From Ehrlichia canis str. Jake (lineage in GTDB: Bacteria > Pseudomonadota > Alphaproteobacteria > Rickettsiales > Anaplasmataceae), in NCBI RefSeq assembly GCF_000012565.1, contig NC_007354.1:682001-746000 (forward strand): 64,000 bases of DNA, in the 5' to 3' direction. Every line of letters begins with the position of its first letter. Position 1 is the first letter of the stretch. Position numbers and translations under genes: made by a program. The notes beneath the pieces are model-generated. The model was not told where the DNA came from. It saw nothing but the letters and a program-made list of their open reading frames with translations, and searched no databases. Below, in pieces: positions 33,975-44,572 of this stretch.

Positions 33975-34261
33975 ATCTAATTTTTCTCATAAATTACACT
34001 CTATAATCTCTTAACACAATAGATTACTTTTTACTATGTATTCTCTAGCTATTTATCAACTAAATTATTAATTAATAACTACATTATTCTGTATTTCTTG
34101 TTAAATATAGGAAATACAATATACTATAATAAAGGACAATAAACTCACTAAAAACAAGAAGTAAAATTATATAATCCAAAAAATAATTAAATTTCAATAT
34201 ATTAATAATAATATATAAACTTTTAGATTAAATCATAACACAAAATCAATATCAAAACATT

Positions 34262-34783
34262 TTAATATTTATTTTCATAAATATTCTTTTCAGTAATCAC
34301 AATATCTAAAGCTTGATCATGGCTCTCAGTAGGTATCAAATCACATAATTGTATATCATATCCAACACCTATAACTTTACAATTTGGTCTTAATGTAGAA
34401 ATTGTATTATCATAATATCCACCTCCAAAACCCAATCTATTTAAATTTTTATCAAATGCAATAAGTGGTACTATTAATATATTTGGAACAACAATATTAA
34501 CTGTATTTAATTCATGAAACAACAATACCTTACTATTTTCATTTACTATAGGAATTGCTACTATACATGCATGTTCTATTAAATAATTCATCAATGGGAG
34601 TACATCAATCTCACCATCTATAGGCATGTATCCGGAAACTATAGATGCTTTTTCTATCATTATAAAATCAATATAATTCTTTAATAAAGCATAAGAAGCT
34701 CCATTTTTATTTTGAACTTCTTTTCTCAACCTTCTATATTTTTTACGTAACTCAATCTTTCTATTTTTAATATCATCAACCAT
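34262..34783 (-). CDS. 5-formyltetrahydrofolate cyclo-ligase family protein
   Basis: ATP-dependent enzyme converting 5-formyl-THF to 5,10-methenyl-THF. 173 residues, slightly short for the family. Family marks: N-terminal RKIELRKKYRRLRK, IVPLIAFDKNLNRLGFGGGYYD (~108-127) and VGYDIQLCDLIPTESHDQ. It is the last gene of the bcp-rsmE-fau run, 4 bp after rsmE. Confidence 0.9.
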   Translation of the reverse strand: MVDDIKNRKIELRKKYRRLRKEVQNKNGASYALLKNYIDFIMIEKASIVSGYMPIDGEIDVLPLMNYLIEHACIVAIPIVNENSKVLLFHELNTVNIVVPNILIVPLIAFDKNLNRLGFGGGYYDNTISTLRPNCKVIGVGYDIQLCDLIPTESHDQALDIVITEKNIYENKY

Positions 34784-34787
34784 CTAT

Positions 34788-35507
34788 TCAATTTGCGCTA
34801 TAATACTCATTAACATAAGCTAACGCACTAACAACTGCTGTGTCAACCTTTAGTATTCTTGTACCTAAAGATAAACCATCACAAAAGCTATATGCAAAAT
34901 TCAACTCATCATTTGAAAAACCACCTTCTGGACCTATAATTATATGAATGTTATCTTTATTTTTTAAAACTTCTGACGGATGCTTACCCTTACCAGTTTC
35001 ATCACAGATTACAAAATTGTTATCACTACTCTTCAATTTTCCTAAATCAACAAAACTAATGGGAGATAAAATATCTGGTATATCAAGTCTTTCACATTGT
35101 TCAGCAGCTTCAATAGCCCACTTCTTACATTTATCTAAGTTTATATTACTAGTTGCTATATGCTTCGTATAAAGAGGCTGCATAAGAGTTACACCCATTT
35201 CCGTTGATTGTCTAACAACATTTTGTAATGCAGTATTTTTGACAATAGCAAAGCACAATACTAGACACTTAGTTGCAACTTGCTTTCTAATTTGCTCATT
35301 TACAATAATTTTAGTATTGTGAGACACTTCAAATATTTCACCAATCCATTCACCATCTTTACCATTAAACAGCTTGATCTCATCTAAATTTGCAGCACGC
35401 ATTACATTGCATATATAGTGAGAAGCAAGCTTATCCAATGTTATAATAGAAGATTTATTAAGAGCACAAGTTACATACAATCTAACATTCAAACTTCTTT
35501 TTTGCAT
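34788..35507 (-). CDS. rsmE: 16S rRNA (uracil-1498-N3) methyltransferase
   Basis: SPOUT-class methyltransferase of 16S rRNA, ~239 residues. The knot motif IIGPEGGFSNDE and the C-terminal LGTRILKVDTAVVSAL are diagnostic. ATG at 35507 (MQKRSLNVRLYVT) is preferred to the TTG two codons upstream (35513). It lies 15 bp after bcp and 4 bp before the cyclo-ligase gene, so all three are probably one operon. Confidence 0.95.
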   Translation of the reverse strand: MQKRSLNVRLYVTCALNKSSIITLDKLASHYICNVMRAANLDEIKLFNGKDGEWIGEIFEVSHNTKIIVNEQIRKQVATKCLVLCFAIVKNTALQNVVRQSTEMGVTLMQPLYTKHIATSNINLDKCKKWAIEAAEQCERLDIPDILSPISFVDLGKLKSSDNNFVICDETGKGKHPSEVLKNKDNIHIIIGPEGGFSNDELNFAYSFCDGLSLGTRILKVDTAVVSALAYVNEYYSAN

Positions 35508-35522
35508 TATCAAATTAGAGGT

Positions 35523-35966
35523 TTACATGATTTCCCTTATTATCTCAAGAATATTATCAACATGTCCACTTACTTTTACATTTCTCCAAATTTTTCTTAT
35601 TTTGCCATTTTTATCTATCAAAAATGTTGAACGCCCTATACCCATGTAAGCCTTTCCAAACATATTTTTTTCCACCCAAGTACCATATTGTTTCGATAAT
35701 TCCGAACCCTCATCAGATATTAATTCAAACAGTATATTATGTTTCCTCTTAAAATTGTCATGAGATTTCTCATTATCTTTGGATACACCAATTATAACAG
35801 TATTCAAATCAACAAAATCATCCATTGCATTTTGAAAATCCTTTGCTTCTTTAGTACAGCCTGGAGTATCATCTTTTGGATAAAAATACAATATTATATT
35901 CTTATCACCTTTATATGTATCAAGACTTTTAAAATATGGAGCATCATCTCCTATTTCCACTGTCAT
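35523..35966 (-). CDS. bcp: Thioredoxin-dependent peroxiredoxin, BCP/PrxQ type
   Basis: Reduces peroxides through a peroxidatic cysteine. 147 residues. The active-site motif DDTPGCTKEA puts the peroxidatic Cys at residue 37. The resolving Cys five residues later, found in many BCPs, is replaced by Lys, and no other Cys is present, so this is a one-Cys enzyme. First gene of the bcp-rsmE-fau run, divergent from ileS. Confidence 0.93.
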   Translation of the reverse strand: MTVEIGDDAPYFKSLDTYKGDKNIILYFYPKDDTPGCTKEAKDFQNAMDDFVDLNTVIIGVSKDNEKSHDNFKRKHNILFELISDEGSELSKQYGTWVEKNMFGKAYMGIGRSTFLIDKNGKIRKIWRNVKVSGHVDNILEIIREIM

Positions 35967-36107
35967 AAACTCCTCAATGTAAATTTTTTAAAACAATGCT
36001 ATGAATATTAATAAGAGTCAATAATTTTTACATAATTTTATACAACTGTGATTGCAGCTTGGATAAATATGTGTATAGTAAAATATCTAAGTTTGATAAT
36101 AAACACT

Positions 36108-39100
36108 ATGACAGAACACTATTCACAACTAACAGGAGAACCTGATTTCCCATCAATAGAAGAAAATGTTTTAAAATTTTGGCAAGAAAATAACATTTTT
36201 AAAAAATCTGTAGATAACAGAGATGAAAACAAAAGATTTATCTTTTACGATGGCCCACCTTTTGCAAATGGATTACCTCATTACGGACATTTATTAACTG
36301 GATTTATCAAAGATACTGTAGCTCGCTACAAAACAATGGCTGGATTTAAAGTAGAAAGAAGATTTGGATGGGATTGTCATGGGTTACCTGCTGAAATGCT
36401 GTCAGAAAAAGAATTAGGAATTTCAGGAAAGCTAGCAATAGAAAAATTTGGCATAGAAAAATTTAATAATCATTGCCGTAATTCTGTAATGAAATTCTCA
36501 AAGGAATGGAAACAATATGTAGATAGGCAAGCAAGATGGGTAGATTTTGAAAATGACTATAAAACAATGAATTCATCTTTTATGGAATCAATAATATGGT
36601 CATTTCATGAATTATGGAATAAAGGACTAATATATGAATCTATAAAAATAGTACCATATAGTTGGGCATGCCAAACACCTCTATCAAACTTTGAAACCAG
36701 AATGGACAATGCTTATAGAGAAAAAACAAGTAAAACTGTTACTGTAGCATTTGAATTACTGGAAAGTCCAAAATTTATCACAGTAGAAAACGTAAAAACT
36801 TATAAAATTTTAGTCTGGACTACTACTCCATGGACTCTACCTTGTAATCTTGCTTTAGCTATCAGTAAGAATATTAAATATTGTGGAGCCATTATTAAGC
36901 ATGAGATGTTGATTTTTGCTACAGGATATTTAAAAATCTTTCAAGAGCATTGCAAAAAAAATAATATTGAATATCAATTATACAATCAAGATATCTCATC
37001 TGTTAATTTAGAAGATTTGCATTATAAACCTCTATTTAAATACTTTGCTGATGTAAAGAATGCATTTAAAATCTTAACAGCAGACTTTGTAGTAGAAGGA
37101 GAAGGTACCGGCATAGTACACATTGCGCCAGGATTTGGAGAAGATGACTTTATATTATGCAAAATGCAAGATATTCCACATATTGAAGGAGATACATCTA
37201 ATTTATTATCAATTATTTGTCCAATAGATGATGGAGCAAAGTTTACTGATAAGATATCAGATTTCAAAAACATGCACGTATTTGATACAAATGATCAAAT
37301 TATCAATATCTTAAAACAAAAAAACCTTTGTTTTAAGATAGATCAATATTTACACAACTATCCACATTGTTGGCGCACAGACACTCCGCTGATATACAGG
37401 GCTATGTCGTCTTGGTATGTTGAGGTTACAAAAATAAAAGATAAAATGATAGAGCTCAACAAAACAGTAAATTGGATACCTAATCATATTTGTAATGGAC
37501 AATTTGGTAAATGGCTTGAAAATGCTAAAGATTGGGCAATATCACGTAACAGATTTTGGGGTACCCCTTTACCAGTATGGAAATCAGATAATCCTAATTA
37601 TCCAAGAATTGATGTATATGGATCAATAAGAAAAGTATTTAATAATGTCAAGGCATTAGAGGAAGATTTTGATATATCATCTATCAATGACTTACATCGT
37701 CCATACATTGACAATTTAGTACGTCCCAATCCAGATGATCCAACTGGAAAATCAATGATGAGACGTGTTAGTGACGTATTTGATTGCTGGTTTGAATCTG
37801 GATCAATGCCATATGCACAACTTCACTATCCATTTGAAAACAAAGAATTCTTTGAAAATTATTTTCCAGCAGATTTTATCACTGAATACATAGCACAAAC
37901 CAGAGGATGGTTTTACACATTATTTATATTATCTACAGCATTATTTAATAAGCCACCATTTATAAATTGTATATGTCATGGTGTAGTATTAGATACACAA
38001 GGACAAAAATTATCAAAAAGACTTAATAATTATGCAGATCCAATGGAAATATTCAACCAATATGGTTCTGATGCTATGCGATTTCTAATGCTATCTCATA
38101 CTGTATTATACGGTGGAGATTTACTATTAGATAAAGAAGGAGTTATGATAAAAGATGTACTACGTAATGTAATCAAACCAATATGGAATAGCTATAACTT
38201 TTTTACTATCTATGCTAATATAGACCATATAACAGCAGAAATAATTACAGAGCTTAATGAATTAAGTAACATTATGGATAGGTACATAATATGCGAATGT
38301 ATAAATACAATACATTCTATATTTAACGCTATGGAAGAATTAGACCAATGTTCTAACAATCTAGGATACAACATAAAATTAGCATGTAATAATATTACCA
38401 AATTCTTTGAAATATTAAATAACTGGTACATAAGAAGATGCAGAAGCAGATTTTGGTCATCAGAAATAACACAAGATAAGCAAGATGCTTATAACACATT
38501 ATATACTGTTATATACTATATGATAAAAGTTTCCGCTCCATTTTTACCTATTATCACTGAAGCAATCTGGCAAAGATTAAACTTTCAAAAGGAAGAATCT
38601 GTACATTTATCATCACTACCAAACATAAGTAACTTCATATTAAACAATGAAGATAAACAAAATATTCAATACATGAAATTAATAACATGTATATGTAATT
38701 ATGTATTATCCATTAGAAGCACTCATAATATTAGAATTAGACAACCTCTTAATAAAATAGTAATATACAGTCATAATTGCCCAGATTTATTAAATCTACC
38801 AGCAGAATATCAAAACATTTTATTGGAAGAAGTAAATGTAAAAAGTATATCATTCAAATCTGACATATCTGATATAGCATCATTTCAATTAAAGCTAAAT
38901 TTTCCAGAACTTGGAAAAAGAATACCCGACAAAGTTAAACGTTTAATATTTTTATTAAAAAATGATCAATGGAAAATATTAGAAAATGACAAATTGTTAC
39001 TTGGAACAATAGAAGCAGAACATTATGTTATAAATAATAATGAATATACTTTAGCTCTCAAAGTTCACAATGATTTTGCATGCACTATTAATTTAGATCA

Positions 39101-39431
39101 ACATTTACTTGGTGTAGTATTATTAGATAATGAACTTTCTAATGAGTTAATAATGGAAGGTATAGCAAGAGACATAATAAGAACAATACAACACTCTAGA
39201 AAAGATAATAAATTCAACATTTCTGACAAAATAGATGTAATTATACATACTAAAGATAATATAGTAAAAGATTCTATTAAAACATGGTCTCAATACATAA
39301 TTCAACAAACTTTATCTACATCATTCGCTATACATGAAGAAATTTCAGATATTCAAGACATTAATGAGTATTACAAAACTACAATGAAAGATAAAGAAGT
39401 ATCTGTATTTTTAAAAAAATCACATACTTAA
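36108..39431 (+). CDS. ileS: Isoleucyl-tRNA synthetase (eukaryote-like type)
   Basis: Charges tRNA-Ile. About 1107 residues from the ATG at 36108 (MTEHYSQLTGEPDFPSIEEN). The open frame starts 20 codons earlier, but that stretch is not family-like. Class I motifs: HIGH as PYGH-type in FANGLPHYGHLLTG (~55-68) and KMSKS as GQKLSKRLNNY. Editing domain GEGTGIVHIAPGFGEDD. The RRFGWDCHGLPAE and KRLNNY variants mark the eukaryote-like clade, which differs from the usual bacterial IleS and is typically insensitive to mupirocin. Confidence 0.96.
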   Translation: MTEHYSQLTGEPDFPSIEENVLKFWQENNIFKKSVDNRDENKRFIFYDGPPFANGLPHYGHLLTGFIKDTVARYKTMAGFKVERRFGWDCHGLPAEMLSEKELGISGKLAIEKFGIEKFNNHCRNSVMKFSKEWKQYVDRQARWVDFENDYKTMNSSFMESIIWSFHELWNKGLIYESIKIVPYSWACQTPLSNFETRMDNAYREKTSKTVTVAFELLESPKFITVENVKTYKILVWTTTPWTLPCNLALAISKNIKYCGAIIKHEMLIFATGYLKIFQEHCKKNNIEYQLYNQDISSVNLEDLHYKPLFKYFADVKNAFKILTADFVVEGEGTGIVHIAPGFGEDDFILCKMQDIPHIEGDTSNLLSIICPIDDGAKFTDKISDFKNMHVFDTNDQIINILKQKNLCFKIDQYLHNYPHCWRTDTPLIYRAMSSWYVEVTKIKDKMIELNKTVNWIPNHICNGQFGKWLENAKDWAISRNRFWGTPLPVWKSDNPNYPRIDVYGSIRKVFNNVKALEEDFDISSINDLHRPYIDNLVRPNPDDPTGKSMMRRVSDVFDCWFESGSMPYAQLHYPFENKEFFENYFPADFITEYIAQTRGWFYTLFILSTALFNKPPFINCICHGVVLDTQGQKLSKRLNNYADPMEIFNQYGSDAMRFLMLSHTVLYGGDLLLDKEGVMIKDVLRNVIKPIWNSYNFFTIYANIDHITAEIITELNELSNIMDRYIICECINTIHSIFNAMEELDQCSNNLGYNIKLACNNITKFFEILNNWYIRRCRSRFWSSEITQDKQDAYNTLYTVIYYMIKVSAPFLPIITEAIWQRLNFQKEESVHLSSLPNISNFILNNEDKQNIQYMKLITCICNYVLSIRSTHNIRIRQPLNKIVIYSHNCPDLLNLPAEYQNILLEEVNVKSISFKSDISDIASFQLKLNFPELGKRIPDKVKRLIFLLKNDQWKILENDKLLLGTIEAEHYVINNNEYTLALKVHNDFACTINLDQHLLGVVLLDNELSNELIMEGIARDIIRTIQHSRKDNKFNISDKIDVIIHTKDNIVKDSIKTWSQYIIQQTLSTSFAIHEEISDIQDINEYYKTTMKDKEVSVFLKKSHT

Positions 39432-40314
39432 AAAAACTAAAATTCATTTAAAACACAATTTAAGAATTCTATTTACAGCCACACAAAACATTTCTTATGT
39501 TACAAAAGTATATTCTACTTTAACAAATTAAAATTTTCATAAAACTAATAATTATATTTCATATGACATGCATTTAAATGTATTATCCAGACACTAATTA
39601 ATAAAATTATCAACCACAATTTTAAAACTATTTTTTTGAATGTAATATATTAATTTTTCCATCACAATCATTAGATTTTCTATCACCATTACTTTACATA
39701 ATACTCTGTTCTAATATCACTACATCTTTTTTAGCAATTCATTTGTCAGATACACTTTTTTCTACAATTGTCTCATTAGGTAATTGCAACAATACTGAAA
39801 CAAACGGAGCAACATATATAGTACACAAAAAACTCGCTATGATGTTTAAGTGAGTCTGGTCATATACCAACTTAAATGCTGAAAATGCACAATTTTTCAA
39901 CAGTAGAAATATTTTTAACCACTATAAAATAACTGTTACACCATTATAATATTTCTTATCATTATTATACTGATTTCCATCATTACTTTACACAATACCT
40001 TATTACGGTGTTGCAATACTCTTCTTTAGCAACATCAGAGAGCTAAATCTCCTTCTATAAACTGTTTAATATGTGATGATAATACACTTAAACGTACAGC
40101 TTTTTCAGCTCAGATATATCAGACTAAGCATTTATATTAGAATTCTAATGACTCTGATATTACACCTGCTAATGGTAAGAAAGTACATCTGTTTAACGAC
40201 AGGTAATTAATATTTTTCCTCTTTCATCACTAACAGCACTACTTTCATCAGCATCACACTATTAAAATATTCCTTCCACTATAGAAGGATATATTATGTT
40301 AAAATACAGAAATT
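39432..40314. other. Decayed region between ileS and the duplicated block
   Basis: No intact gene. On the minus strand around 39700-39890 a ~58-codon open stretch reads AFKLVYDQTHLNIIASFLCT then VAPFVSVLLQLPNETIVEKS before a stop. Similar low-level pieces (SNGDRKSNDCDGKIN and SNDGNQYNNDKKYYNG) recur near 39640-39700 and 39940-40000. It looks like the remains of a membrane or repeat protein. I cannot name the family. Confidence 0.4.
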
Positions 40315-40435
40315 TTCAAAAGTATAAACGCTACTTGGTTTTTCAATGATAGAGGTAAGTTATTTACAAATGTAAGTGTACTATTTTACAATTAGTTAAT
40401 GTAGATCATTTATGCAATACTCGACTATATCATGA
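40315..40435 (+). pseudogene. 3' relic of a paralog family member
   Basis: Reading through breaks gives FFNDRGKLFTNVSVL and a tail ending MNHT. This corresponds to FFNDQGDCFGYRC...VSVDYLGNTVYVMNLT of the intact gene at 18570-19145. It sits just upstream of the poly-G copy, as its source does. Confidence 0.7.
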
Positions 40436-40502
40436 ATCATACTTAATGTTATATTAATTAAAATAAATTTTAAAGATAAAACCTTAATAATATTGGTAAA
40501 AA

Positions 40503-40532
40503 TTGACATTTTCAATACAACTATGGTACACT
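40503..40532 (+). promoter_or_regulatory. Sigma70-type promoter of the duplicate poly-G gene
   Basis: TTGACA (40503-40508) and TACACT (40527-40532), 18 bases apart. They match the promoter of the source gene while the bases between have diverged. Confidence 0.6.
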
Positions 40533-40560
40533 AAAATGGTGTGTTAACTAACCAAAATAT

Positions 40561-41146
40561 ATGGAATTAATATTACTCTTTGAAGGGAACGTACCTATCT
40601 TATATCCTGCACATGTGTGTACTTACGATAAATCACAAGATGCATATAGAATAGATTATCCTGCCATTGATTTTACAACAAATGTGACACGTCCAGGTGA
40701 TGATGTACCTTTAAATGAGCTGTATGGATCAATGTTTAATAAATATTGTATTATAAGTAATACAAGTTCACCCAAAATCATATACTGTTTATATGGTACA
40801 ACTAGGGGGGGGGGGGGAGGAGAACACTCCATTTATAATTCTTGCTTTAGAATCTAATTCATTAGGAGAATTGGGAAACAGAGGTATAGTGCTGGATAGC
40901 CAAGCACTTATATCGGGTGGTACTTTATATAATAACAAACCAGTTGAAGAAAATACACTTACTCTGTTCCATAATTTTAGAAATTACATGAAATTTGTGT
41001 CCAATACTGCTACACCTCGTACATATAGGCTTGATTTTTTCAATATGGCAGGAGAGTTATTTCACACTGACTACAGAGATACACAGCTTGAACAGGTAAT
41101 AGTAGACCAAGTTACTGGTGATAATAAATACATTATGCATTTCTAG
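40561..41146 (+). pseudogene. Poly-G member of the paralog family, out of frame (OFF)
   Basis: Function unknown. From ATG 40561 the frame encodes MELILLFEGNVPILYPAHVC to YCLYGTTRG, then enters 13 G (40805-40817) and stops at 40855-40857 after 98 codons. With 12 G the frame would run on through GEENTPFIILALES to the family C-terminus RLDFFNMAGELFHTDY and YIMHF, 194 residues in all. No other defect is seen, so this is more likely a phase-OFF gene than a true pseudogene. The coding part is ~64% identical to 17863-18444 by hand count. Confidence 0.85.
40805..40817 (+). repeat. Homopolymer tract G13 inside a coding region
   Basis: Thirteen G, one more than the in-frame tract of the sister gene. 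Removing one or adding two would restore the full-length frame. Confidence 0.95.
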
Positions 41147-41434
41147 AAAATTATACTTACATTTTTACTATTAAAAACACACATTTTCAATTAATTGAAT
41201 CTCATATTTAAAATAATACTATAATTATTCAATATAGTTACTAACACAATATTGTGTAAATAAATTTCAAAAACCTAAATTGATAAAAAACATATTTTAT
41301 TATATAACTTTGTGAAAAACTTCTACATATCAGGTGTTGTATAATAAATAATTTTCAGATTAGTTGCTTCTCAAATTATGAATTATCAAGCAATACAAAC
41401 TGACTTATATTCTTGAAATATAGATGTAGAAATC

Positions 41435-41510
41435 ACTGTTTATTTTCTGCTTCACTTTTTCGCAGCATTGATAGTATTGTCAGCAGTAGCTGTAGTTTAT
41501 GTATCAAATC
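41435..41510 (+). pseudogene. Dead 5' fragment of nuoJ
   Basis: The bases match the first ~25 codons of nuoJ (reading [21 protein letters not shown] plus SN), but the ATG has become ACT and the match stops after TATCAAATC. It marks the end of the duplicated segment and shows that the block was copied from beside nuoJ. Confidence 0.85.
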
Positions 41511-41564
41511 TCAATGTTAATATATCTTAAATACATTTTCACATACAAAAATTAAGTATACATG

Positions 41565-43295
41565 CTATTTCATCTCCTCTAAAGGAACTATAGAAAATAT
41601 CTTTAATCCACTACTAATAACATATGCTACAGCCCTAGCTAAATATATCCTCGCAGACGTAAGATTTATATCATCATCTATTATAAAACGTCTATTCACA
41701 TCCTTATTTCCATACCCCCATAACATATGAAAAGTTTCAGCAACTTCTATTAAATAAAAAGTTATACGATGTGGCTCTGCAGTTTTTGCAGATAGTTCAA
41801 TTACATTTGACCATTTTGCTAATAATTTAATTAATAATATTTCCTCTTTTGAAGACAATACAGAAAAATCAGTATCTTCTATTTTTAAAATGTTTGGAGC
41901 ATTACGCATTAATGAACAAACACGAGCATGAGCATACTGCACATAAAATATTGGATTGTTTTTAGATTGCTCAACTACTTTAACAAAATCAAAATCCAAA
42001 ACTGCATCACTCTTACGAGTCAACATGATAAATCTTACTACATCTATACCAACCTCTTCTATAACATCTTTGATAGTAAGAAACTCTCCAGATCTTTTTG
42101 ACATCTTTACTTGAACCCCATTGTTAAGGAAATTCACAATATTATGTAACTTTATATCTATAGTAGCAGTATTATCACTTAATGCTTTCACAGCAGCTTT
42201 CAATCTTTTTACATACCCAATATGATCAGATCCTAATTCCAATATCATATGTTGAAAACCACGTGAGATTTTATCAAAATGATATGCTATATCACTTGCA
42301 AAATAAGTCCAACTACCATCAACTTTTTGTAACGCTCTATCTACATCATCTCCAAAATCAGTAGATTTAAATAACATTTGCTTCCTAGGCTGCCAATTGT
42401 TATTTTCCGTTCCCTTTGGTTGATCTAATACCCCATAATATATCAGTTTTTTATCTTCCAAAAGCTTAACACATTTTTCTACAACATTATTCCTTAATAG
42501 TTCCGCTTCTGATGTAAAAACATCGTGTTTAATTCCCAACAACACTAGATCCTGTTTTATAAGATCAAGAAGATGTTTAAGAGATATATCACGTATAATC
42601 TTCATTTTCTGAGCAGAATTCATTTCTAACAAGTCTGTACCATACTTCTCATACAAAAGCTGACCTATCTCCTTTAAATATAATCCTGGATACAATCCAC
42701 TACCTATAACAATATCCTGACCAGCAGCTTCTTTATATCTTAAATATACAGATTCAACTAACACATCTATTTGTGTACCAGCATCATTAATGTAATACTC
42801 CCTAACAACTTGATACCCTACTTTTGTCAATAAATTTGCTAATACATCACCAAATATAGCACCACGAGCATGACCTATATGCATTGGCCCAGTAGGATTA
42901 GCAGAAACAAACTCTATATTAACTTTACGTCCATTTCCTATATTAACATTAGCAAAATCTTCCTTTAACATATTAATAGAAGATATTACTTCATACCAAA
43001 CATAAAGAGAGAGGTTGAAATTGATAAAGCCTGGCTTTACAACACTAATATTGGATATTTCTTTAATATTAGAGAGTTCACGTAGCAATATTTCTGCAAC
43101 ATCCAATGGATCTTTTTTAACATACTTGCTTAAAATTAAAGCAGCATTAGTATATAAGTCACCATAATCATGATTATTAGGATAATCAACTACTAACTTA
43201 CTCAATATGACATCATCTAATATTATTAATTTTTTAGCATTCAACACATGCAATCTTTCAACTATACAATCTTTAATAGTATTAATTAAATTCAT
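41565..43295 (-). CDS. argS: Arginyl-tRNA synthetase
   Basis: Class I synthetase charging tRNA-Arg, 576 residues. N-terminal tRNA-recognition domain (~1-110), HIGH region [16 protein letters not shown] (~130-145), KMSKS region [15 protein letters not shown], and a C-terminal anticodon-binding helical domain ending near [11 protein letters not shown]. Divergent from recO across 331 bp. Confidence 0.97.
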
Positions 43296-43626
43296 TTATA
43301 TTATTCTCTTATAATTTTCACCACATTATACAGCTTTCTAACAATATTAAAAGCAAGCAATATAATATTTTATTGATTCATAGCTTAATAAAAATTAAAA
43401 TAATCATTAAATTATTAACTATGAACATAAAGCATTAAAATATTTTTAAAAGATCATAAATATTAAAAAATATAATTTAATTATAAGTAATTTTATACTA
43501 ATTATACTACACCAAATAATTTATCTAATACTATATTTAGATATTAATAAACCTACTAGATTACAACAGATTTATATCTTCTAAATTTTACTTTCACATG
43601 TATGATAATATATCCATTATAATCAA
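43296..43626. other. Divergent intergenic region argS/recO
   Basis: 331 bases, almost only A and T, lying between two divergent genes, so it must hold both promoters. I see no strong box pair, repeat or hairpin that I can single out. Confidence 0.4.
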
Positions 43627-44373
43627 ATGAGTTTTAGTGTGAGATGGCAAGACCAAGGAATAGTCATTGCAATAAGAAAATATGGTGACGATCAAATCAT
43701 AATTTCTATTTTTACACAAAAACATGGACTAAAGAAAGGATTAGCAAGATATCAAAAAAAAACAATCCACAGATTACAAATAGGAGATCATGTTAATGTA
43801 ACATGGAGTGCAAAATTAATAAGTAATTTAGGCTACTTTAAATACGAAATTATTAAATCAACTTTACATCATTACATACACAACAACCTTAAAACAATGT
43901 GTATAGCTTTCTTTACTTCCATACTAGACCAAGTATTACCAGAAAATGAAGAAAATTATACCATCTACAATCATTTAGATATTTTCATGAATTCAGTACA
44001 AAATAAGGATGTTAACTGGCAAATCAAATATCTTACATTAGAATTAACCTTACTATCAGAACTAGGATTTGGATTAGATTTATCACAATGTGCAGTAAAT
44101 AATACAAATGAAAACCTAATATTCATTTCACCAAAAACTGGAAAAGCAATATCACAAACCGTTGGATTACCATACAAAAAAAGCTTATTACCTTTACCTC
44201 CACTATTATACAATGTATATAATAACTATACTTACAAGTATTCTAAAACAGATTTTAAAGTAAGCCTCAATGTAACAGGATATTTTTTAAAAAAACATTT
44301 CCTAACAGAAAAAAATATAACATTAATAAAATATAGAGATGAAATAATTAAACTTATAGACTTACAAGACTAA
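43627..44373 (+). CDS. recO: DNA repair protein RecO
   Basis: RecFOR-pathway protein that loads RecA and anneals single strands. 248 residues. The N-terminal OB-fold reads MSFSVRWQDQGIVIAIRKYGD with HGLKKGLARYQK following; helical C-terminal domain with ELGFGLDLSQCAV near 150. Typical alphaproteobacterial RecO without a complete zinc-finger Cys set (only one Cys is clear in the C-terminal half). Confidence 0.93.
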   Translation: MSFSVRWQDQGIVIAIRKYGDDQIIISIFTQKHGLKKGLARYQKKTIHRLQIGDHVNVTWSAKLISNLGYFKYEIIKSTLHHYIHNNLKTMCIAFFTSILDQVLPENEENYTIYNHLDIFMNSVQNKDVNWQIKYLTLELTLLSELGFGLDLSQCAVNNTNENLIFISPKTGKAISQTVGLPYKKSLLPLPPLLYNVYNNYTYKYSKTDFKVSLNVTGYFLKKHFLTEKNITLIKYRDEIIKLIDLQD

Positions 44374-44572
44374 CATTTAATATTCTTAATAATCACCTGG
44401 AAATACTTTTCTAACAATTCAATAATAAATTTCACTTTAATTATATAGCTAACTAATTTTTTATATGTTGAATTAATATTAGCCTTGTTTAAATAAATGC
44501 ACTTATTAAAAATATATTTACAATTATACAATATAATCATAGATTAAAATTATTTAATACAGTGATTATACT

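Larger units (their letters stand above)
40320..41510 (+). repeat. Inverted segmental duplicate of the array end (partner at 17430-18620)
   Basis: Contains, in order: a relic of the 3' end of the second family member, the shared promoter, the poly-G gene with 13 G, the shared 3' spacer with palindrome TCAATTAATTGA (41187-41198), and a 76-bp nuoJ 5' fragment. The order and relative orientation match the source block, which lies on the opposite strand ~22 kb away. Confidence 0.85.

Noticed and set aside
40793-41146. A separate gene of 117 codons starting inside the poly-G copy.
   Set aside because: It is the second half of the frameshifted gene: its frame joins the first half exactly when one G is removed.
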